From contig JAJPEB010000007.1 of NCBI GenBank assembly GCA_023252315.1, positions 1 to 17,678 on the forward strand: a stretch of 17,678 nt of DNA, read 5' to 3'. Source of the stretch: Candidatus Woesearchaeota archaeon. Its GTDB lineage: Archaea; Nanobdellota; Nanobdellia; Woesearchaeales; UBA525. Within the stretch, counting starts at the first letter, position 1, and the number at the start of each line of letters is the position of its first letter. Under the pieces are notes generated by a model, which had not been told where the DNA came from, did not search any database, and saw nothing but the letters and a program-made list of their open reading frames with translations. Positions 13,047 through 17,678 of this stretch are shown here, piece after piece. Both the position numbers and the translations under genes were made by a program.

Positions 13047-13055
13047 CGCTTATCT
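13047..13055 (-). promoter_or_regulatory. Weak TATA-like element of the SdpI-family gene
   Basis: CAGATAAGC on the minus strand, centred about 25 bases before the ATG at 13027. It is the only AT-rich patch nearby and is a poor match. Confidence 0.4.
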
Positions 13056-13180
13056 GCGTTGCCCTCCGATGCGTGCGGCAGGCGGGAGGGCGGCCGCAAC
13101 ATTCATGAAGGCGTGGCTCTTCCCTACCTACGCATCTCCCTGCGCCGCGGGGGATCGACGTGATTTTCTGGCCAGCAGTG

Positions 13181-13187
13181 CATATAG
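13181..13187 (+). promoter_or_regulatory. TATA-like element of the 38-residue protein gene
   Basis: CATATAG lies 55-61 bases before the ATG at 13242. It would place the start near 13210 and give a leader of about 30 bases with a strong Shine-Dalgarno. An AT patch at 13201-13210 is an alternative. Confidence 0.4.
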
Positions 13188-13230
13188 CGCATGGCAAACC
13201 CATTCATACATGCCCTGCTTCTCGACGTCG

Positions 13231-13237
13231 GAGGTGG
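13231..13237 (+). promoter_or_regulatory. Strong Shine-Dalgarno of the 38-residue protein gene
   Basis: GGAGGTGG spans 13230-13237, four bases before ATG 13242. It has the same core and spacing as the sites before the PfpI, Ser/Gly-rich and barrel-like genes, which supports the short frame as a real gene. Confidence 0.65.
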
Positions 13238-13241
13238 TAGT

Positions 13242-13358
13242 ATGGCCACGAACGGACAGAACGGCAAGTCGACGAAGAAGGGCGCGAGCGGCAAGACCGG
13301 CGGCAGCAATGGAAGGAAGGCGGGGTCGTCTGACCTTTCCCGAAACGACGAGTGGTAG
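13242..13358 (+). CDS. Small basic Gly/Lys/Ser-rich protein, 38 residues
   Basis: The frame ATG 13242 to TAG 13356-13358 encodes MATNGQNGKSTKKGASGKTG and continues to a DLSRNDEW end. It is rich in Gly, Lys, Ser and Asn, has no hydrophobic stretch and is surely disordered except perhaps the last eight residues. A strong GGAGGTGG lies four bases before the ATG, a TATA-like element further upstream, and a T-rich terminator directly after the stop. These together make a complete small transcription unit. The composition recalls KGG-type stress proteins and the N-terminal part of the Ser/Gly-rich protein at 9373-9897, but no homology is shown. It is followed 85 bases later by the PfpI gene, which may share its regulation. 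Confidence 0.65.
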   Translation: MATNGQNGKSTKKGASGKTGGSNGRKAGSSDLSRNDEW

Positions 13359-13365
13359 GGACCGT

Positions 13366-13392
13366 ATCTCCTTCTTTTCCCCTTCTGTTTCC
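13366..13392 (+). terminator. T-rich terminator after the small protein gene
   Basis: The plus strand has ATCTCCTTCTTTTCCCC and then TTCTGTTTCCC soon after the TAG stop at 13358, a U-rich archaeal-type termination tract. Confidence 0.5.
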
Positions 13393-13443
13393 CGATCACG
13401 CATACGCACGCAACGTATCTGAACTGCTGCTTGAGGTGAACCC

Positions 13444-13992
13444 ATGGCGAGGATCGCGGTCCTGATCGGCCCCGAATTCGAGGATAGCGAGTACGCGCAG
13501 CCCGCGAAGGCGTTGCGCGACGCGGGCCACGAGCTCACGCACGTCGGCATCGCGCAAGGCGAGGTCAAGGGCAAGAACGGCAAGGCGACCGCGACGATCG
13601 ACCTCCTCGCGCAGCGCGCGAAGGCGGCGGACTTCGACGCGCTCTTCATCCCCGGCGGCCACTCCCCCGACAACATCCGCAAGGACAAGGACGTCGTGCG
13701 GCTCGCGAAGGAGATGCTCGAGAGCGGCAAGCCCGTGCTCGCGATCTGCCATGGGCCGCAGGTCCTCCTCAGCGCGGGGATGGTGCGCGGGCGCACGATG
13801 ACCGCATGGCAGACCGTGCAGAAGGACCTCGAGCTCGCGGGCGCGATCGTGCACGACGAGAAGGTCGTCGCCGACGGCAACCTCGTGACGAGCCGCAAGC
13901 CCGACGACATCCCGTTCTTCATCGACGCGTCGCTCGAGAAGCTCGGTTCGGGGAAGGAGCGCGCTCGCGGCGTCGCGGGAGCGCCGGCCTAG
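13444..13992 (+). CDS. PfpI/DJ-1 family protein
   Basis: 182 residues with a class I glutamine-amidotransferase-like fold. The nucleophilic elbow is AICHGPQ with Cys102 and adjacent His103. Glu13 in PEFEDSEY is the acid residue that pairs with the Cys in PfpI proteins. IPGGHSPDNIR (69-79) and TAWQTVQKDLELAGA complete the signature. Members act as intracellular proteases, deglycases or glyoxalases (this is debated) and are commonly stress-linked. A cytosolic oligomer is expected. GAGGTGA lies four bases before ATG 13444. No clear TATA box is seen, so read-through from the small upstream gene is possible despite the T-tract. Its TAG stop overlaps the stop of the convergent gene in the sequence CTAG. 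The Arg/Ala-rich tail after residue 165 is an extension. Confidence 0.93.
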   Translation: MARIAVLIGPEFEDSEYAQPAKALRDAGHELTHVGIAQGEVKGKNGKATATIDLLAQRAKAADFDALFIPGGHSPDNIRKDKDVVRLAKEMLESGKPVLAICHGPQVLLSAGMVRGRTMTAWQTVQKDLELAGAIVHDEKVVADGNLVTSRKPDDIPFFIDASLEKLGSGKERARGVAGAPA

Positions 13993-14375
13993 GGGGAGGG
14001 GATCGCCTCCTCGTAGAGCCGTCCGTGCCCCATATAGATGACACGCGCGTGCTCGAGGTCCGCGAGATACGCCTGCACGCCCGCAGCGGCGATGGCATCG
14101 AGGAACGCGGGGTAATCCGTCGTGCCCGCCTGCGTCGCGCGCAGCGCCGCGATCGTCTTCTCCTGCGAGAACGAGGGCGCCACGCTGCGCGAGGCCTCTC
14201 CGCGGTGCGTGTCCGAGCCCTGCGCGCCGCAGTACGTGATCGTGCCCGTCGCGACATCGACGACGTACATGCGCACCCCCGCGTGCGCGAGCAGCTGCGC
14301 GAGCCTCGGGTACTTCGCCTTCTCCGTGGCAGCGGTGCGGTAGACGTCCTTGATCGCGGAGGGGAGCGAGGCCAT
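13989..14375 (-). CDS. DUF1398-like protein
   Basis: 128 residues. Two similar halves each carry an AGV-x-x-Y-x-x-D strand: HAGVRMYVVDVATGTITYCG at 31-50 and AAGVQAYLADLEHARVIYMG at 97-116, both preceded by YP plus a helix. This pattern is that of DUF1398 proteins (Escherichia coli YbcV-like), whose function is unknown. No catalytic motif is evident, and it is probably cytosolic. ATG at 14375 is supported by AGATTTATG about 27 bases upstream (leaderless). An upstream ATG at 14459 would add an unlikely Cys/Arg-rich extension. It is convergent with the PfpI gene; the two TAG stops share the CTA/TAG bases at 13989-13992. Confidence 0.7.
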   Translation of the reverse strand: MASLPSAIKDVYRTAATEKAKYPRLAQLLAHAGVRMYVVDVATGTITYCGAQGSDTHRGEASRSVAPSFSQEKTIAALRATQAGTTDYPAFLDAIAAAGVQAYLADLEHARVIYMGHGRLYEEAIPSP

Positions 14376-14397
14376 GGCGCCTGACTCCAATGCGCGG

Positions 14398-14406
14398 TTC
14401 ATAAAT
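14398..14406 (-). promoter_or_regulatory. TATA box of the DUF1398-like gene
   Basis: AGATTTATG on the minus strand, centred about 27 bases before the ATG at 14375. Confidence 0.6.
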
Positions 14407-14517
14407 CTTTTGCGCAGGTGTCGCTTGACGCCGCAACGGCGGGCGGCGCAGGAGGCCATAGCGCCGGAGAATCGGGAGGAAAGGAGGACCCTGAAGGGAA
14501 GAAGGGCCGCGACCCGT

Positions 14518-15093
14518 CTAGAAGAACACGTGCTCCTTCGGGAAGCGCACCTTGGGCTTCGGGGCGTCGCTCGCGTAGCCGATGGGGCACAGCGTCGTCG
14601 GGACGATATTCGCCGGCAGCTTGAGGACCTTCGCGAACTCCTCGGGGCTGAAGCCCTCCATCGGGCACGAGTCGAGGCCGAGCGCCTTCGCGCCGTTGAT
14701 CGCGTTGCCGAGCGCGAGGTACACCTGCCGCTGCGCCCACGCGAGGCGCCTCTCGCCCGTGAGGCCCTCCGCGAAGCCGTGCATCGCGGCGACGTACTGC
14801 TCGGGCGCGCCGGCCTTCGCGAGCATGTCGATGTTGTCCTCGAGCTCCGTGTCGGCGCAGAACACGAGCAGGTGCGAGCACGTCGTGATCTGCGGCTGGT
14901 TCCACGCGTGGGGAGCGAGCGCCTTCTTCGTCGCGTCGTCCGTCACGACCTTGATGCGCCAAGGCTGGATGTTGTACGACGACGCTGCGTTGCGGATGAG
15001 CTCCTGCAGCTGCGCGAACTTCTCCTGCGGGACCTTCTTGCCGTCGAACGTCTTCGTCGCGTAGCGCTGCATGACGACCTGGGGGAACTCCAT
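14518..15093 (-). CDS. Nitroreductase-family NAD(P)H oxidoreductase (NfsB-like)
   Basis: 191 residues of the FMN-dependent nitroreductase family, usually a cytosolic homodimer reducing nitro compounds or quinones. The N-terminal FMN-phosphate motif is RYATKTFDGKKV (R10, K14). SSYNIQPWRI (38-47) is the second contact, and GLDSCPMEGF (139-148) with IGY (171-173) forms the loop over the flavin seen in NfsB/YfkO proteins. WAQRQVYLALGNAI (119-132) is the conserved dimer helix. ATG at 15093 has GGAGG eight bases upstream and a TATA box (CTTATATAT) further up. Three CCGATA half-sites lie around the predicted start, so expression is probably switched by a repressor, perhaps in response to oxidants (inference). 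The full family length is intact. Confidence 0.93.
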   Translation of the reverse strand: MEFPQVVMQRYATKTFDGKKVPQEKFAQLQELIRNAASSYNIQPWRIKVVTDDATKKALAPHAWNQPQITTCSHLLVFCADTELEDNIDMLAKAGAPEQYVAAMHGFAEGLTGERRLAWAQRQVYLALGNAINGAKALGLDSCPMEGFSPEEFAKVLKLPANIVPTTLCPIGYASDAPKPKVRFPKEHVFF

Positions 15094-15100
15094 GACGATG

Positions 15101-15105
15101 CCTCC
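15101..15105 (-). promoter_or_regulatory. Shine-Dalgarno of the nitroreductase gene
   Basis: GGAGG with a seven-base spacer to ATG 15093. It fixes the start and places this gene in the leadered class. Confidence 0.65.
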
Positions 15106-15120
15106 GGCGCGCCTCGGCGG

Positions 15121-15147
15121 CCGATACGGGATATCGGTTATCCGATA
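15121..15147. promoter_or_regulatory. Three CCGATA half-sites in the nitroreductase promoter
   Basis: CCGATA (15121-15126), its inverse TATCGG (15132-15137) and CCGATA again (15142-15147). The last two extend to the 7-bp inverted repeat ATATCGG-TTAT-CCGATAT (15131-15148). The array runs from the TATA box to the predicted start site, a typical repressor position in archaea. Confidence 0.6.
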
Positions 15148-15152
15148 TATAA
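15144..15152 (-). promoter_or_regulatory. TATA box of the nitroreductase gene
   Basis: TTATATATC on the minus strand. It predicts a start near 15122 and a leader of about 29 bases with GGAGG. It overlaps the outermost CCGATA half-site. Confidence 0.65.
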
Positions 15153-15173
15153 GGGTTCGCTTTTGGATTCGCT

Positions 15174-15407
15174 TCATCTGAATAGCGCATCTGCCTCCCT
15201 CGCCACCGCTGCTGCCTTGGAGTCGAACAGGAGAAGGGCCGATTCGTGCAGGCCCTTCGACGTAAGGCCCCGGAACCGCTCGGAAATCTCCAAGATTTCC
15301 GGCGTGCTGGAAAGTCGAAACTTTCCATCAGGAGTGAGGTACGTGCTCCGCAGCAGCCAGGAACTCCCGATTCTATGCTGGTTCCATTCTACTACGCCAC
15401 TCCCCAC
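15174..15407 (-). CDS. Doubtful 77-residue reading frame
   Basis: An open frame with GTG start at 15407 and TGA stop at 15174; no ATG in frame. The product reads GSGVVEWNQHRIGSSWLL and ends KAAAVAREADALFR. It is hydrophilic and not recognised. Its codons are much less G/C-ending than those of every neighbour. Three perfect hairpins fall inside it. The only promoter-like element (15421-15430) would start transcription downstream of the GTG. It may be a short unrecognised gene, a remnant of a larger one, or not coding, with the region working as structured RNA. Confidence 0.25.
   Translation of the reverse strand: MGSGVVEWNQHRIGSSWLLRSTYLTPDGKFRLSSTPEILEISERFRGLTSKGLHESALLLFDSKAAAVAREADALFR
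15233..15327. repeat. Three consecutive perfect hairpins upstream of uvrB
   Basis: Hairpin 1: GAAGGGCC/GGCCCTTC (15233-15258, 8-bp stem, 10-base loop). Hairpin 2: CGGAAATCT/AGATTTCCG (15281-15301, 9-bp stem, 3-base loop). Hairpin 3: TGGAAAGT/ACTTTCCA (15308-15327, 8-bp stem, loop CGAA, or UUCG when read on the minus strand). The 357-base gap 15094-15450 otherwise holds the nitroreductase promoter, the doubtful frame and the uvrB TATA box. Structured RNA is possible on either strand; no known RNA family was recognised. Confidence 0.5.
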
Positions 15408-15420
15408 CCGCGCTGCGCAC

Positions 15421-15430
15421 GTTTAAAAAT
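15421..15430 (+). promoter_or_regulatory. TATA box of uvrB
   Basis: GTTTAAAAAT, centred about 25 bases before ATG 15451, so the mRNA should be leaderless. Confidence 0.7.
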
Positions 15431-15450
15431 TCCCGGCGCTTCCTCCTGTC

Positions 15451-17391
<1,941 letters not shown>

Positions 17392-17403
17392 AGCCTTCGC
17401 AAC

Positions 17404-17413
17404 CCATATAAAT
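17404..17413 (+). promoter_or_regulatory. TATA box of the lipoprotein gene
   Basis: CCATATAAAT, centred about 26 bases before the ATG at 17435; leaderless transcript predicted. Confidence 0.7.
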
Positions 17414-17434
17414 CTTCCAGCGCTTCAGCGGCGC

Positions 17435-17678
17435 ATGGCATCCGCGCGCACGAGCATCGCCCTTGCGCTGTGCATGGCGGCGCTGCTCGCAGGATGCGCC
17501 TCGCCCGCGCAGCAGGCGGACGGGTCGCTGCACGTAGGCGAGCGCTGCGTCGCGAGCGCGCAATGCGCGACGCCCACGGACTATCTCATCCGCTCGAACT
17601 GCCCGTTCGGCGCCGCGTGCGTCGAGGGCGCCTGCGCGGTCGTATGCCCGGTCATGCGCTACGATCCGCGCACGGGCG
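17435..17678 (+). CDS. Cys-rich lipoprotein, N-terminal part (runs off the window)
   Basis: 81 residues are visible. A short basic N-terminus and a hydrophobic core (SIALALCMAALLAGC) end in the lipobox LAGC with Cys21, so the mature protein should be lipid-anchored on the outer face of the membrane. Six further cysteines fall between residues 38 and 71 (GERCVASAQC, then NCPFGAACVEGACAVVC), a spacing that suggests a small disulfide-bonded module repeated along an extracellular protein. No homologue was recognised. ATG 17435 is placed 26 bases after the TATA box. The Sec11-type enzyme in this window is not a lipoprotein peptidase, so processing must rely on something else. The C-terminus lies beyond the window. 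Confidence 0.75.
   Translation, partial: MASARTSIALALCMAALLAGCASPAQQADGSLHVGERCVASAQCATPTDYLIRSNCPFGAACVEGACAVVCPVMRYDPRTG

Noticed and set aside
14418..14624. Plus-strand 68-residue frame starting with GTG near the nitroreductase end
   Set aside because: No promoter or Shine-Dalgarno, disordered Arg/Gly/Ser composition, and it overlaps the nitroreductase gene on the other strand.
15160..15420. SRP RNA or RNase P RNA in the gap before uvrB
   Set aside because: GGAAAGTC and GGCCCCGGAA resemble short conserved pieces of these RNAs, but the remaining conserved elements and expected spacing are absent, and the GGAAAGT bases are part of a local perfect hairpin.

Overview
This window is archaeal. 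Nearly every gene has an A/T-rich TATA-like element at the archaeal distance from its start. Three tRNA genes without encoded CCA lie behind their own TATA boxes, and one is an initiator tRNA with the archaeal A1-U72 pair. The proteins include a type II methionine aminopeptidase, a Sec11-type signal peptidase with a Ser/His/Asp active site, a Hel308/Ski2-like helicase fragment, a RecJ/GAN-like DHH nuclease and a TrmB-family regulator. The DNA is GC-rich, with strong G/C at third codon positions. The lineage cannot be fixed from sequence alone. A DPANN-type (Woesearchaeota-like) or euryarchaeal genome with imported bacterial genes (UvrB, SdpI family, nitroreductase, FAD/Rieske protein) would both fit.

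Layout. Bases 1-58 are the tail of a gene entering from the left. A TrmB-family regulator (39-839, minus) is divergent from a secreted, beta-strand-rich protein (953-1591), with a perfect palindrome and a start-proximal hairpin between them. Next on plus come a DHH nuclease (1653-2981), a Sec11-like peptidase followed 8 bp later by a helical unknown (3071-4329), and methionine aminopeptidase (4374-5279). A minus-strand block (5263-8825) holds an orphan protein, a helicase lacking its whole first RecA domain, and a second orphan. Three tRNA genes follow (Asn-GUU, initiator Met-CAU, Ser-GCU; 8952-9309).

The right half has a Ser/Gly-rich protein with a SAP/Rho-N-like tail motif (9373-9897), a four-helix membrane protein with an acidic tail (10042-10605), a FAD oxidoreductase-Rieske fusion (10743-12305), an SdpI-family membrane protein (12386-13027), a 38-residue basic Gly/Lys-rich protein (13242-13358), a PfpI/DJ-1 protein (13444-13992), a DUF1398-like protein (13989-14375), a nitroreductase (14518-15093), a 357-base gap with three consecutive hairpins, UvrB (15451-17391) and the start of a Cys-rich lipoprotein (17435 to the edge).

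Two start-site classes stand out. Many housekeeping genes have a TATA box about 25-28 bp before the ATG and are probably leaderless. A second set (beta-barrel-like protein, Ser/Gly-rich protein, FAD-Rieske, 38-residue protein, PfpI, nitroreductase) has a short leader and a strong Shine-Dalgarno, usually GAGGTGA or GAGGTGG 3-4 nt before ATG. The second set is mostly redox, stress or surface functions, which suggests separately tuned expression (inference). The best leads are the half-helicase with its own promoter, the secreted barrel-like protein beside a TrmB regulator, the hairpin cluster upstream of uvrB and the half-site array at the nitroreductase promoter.
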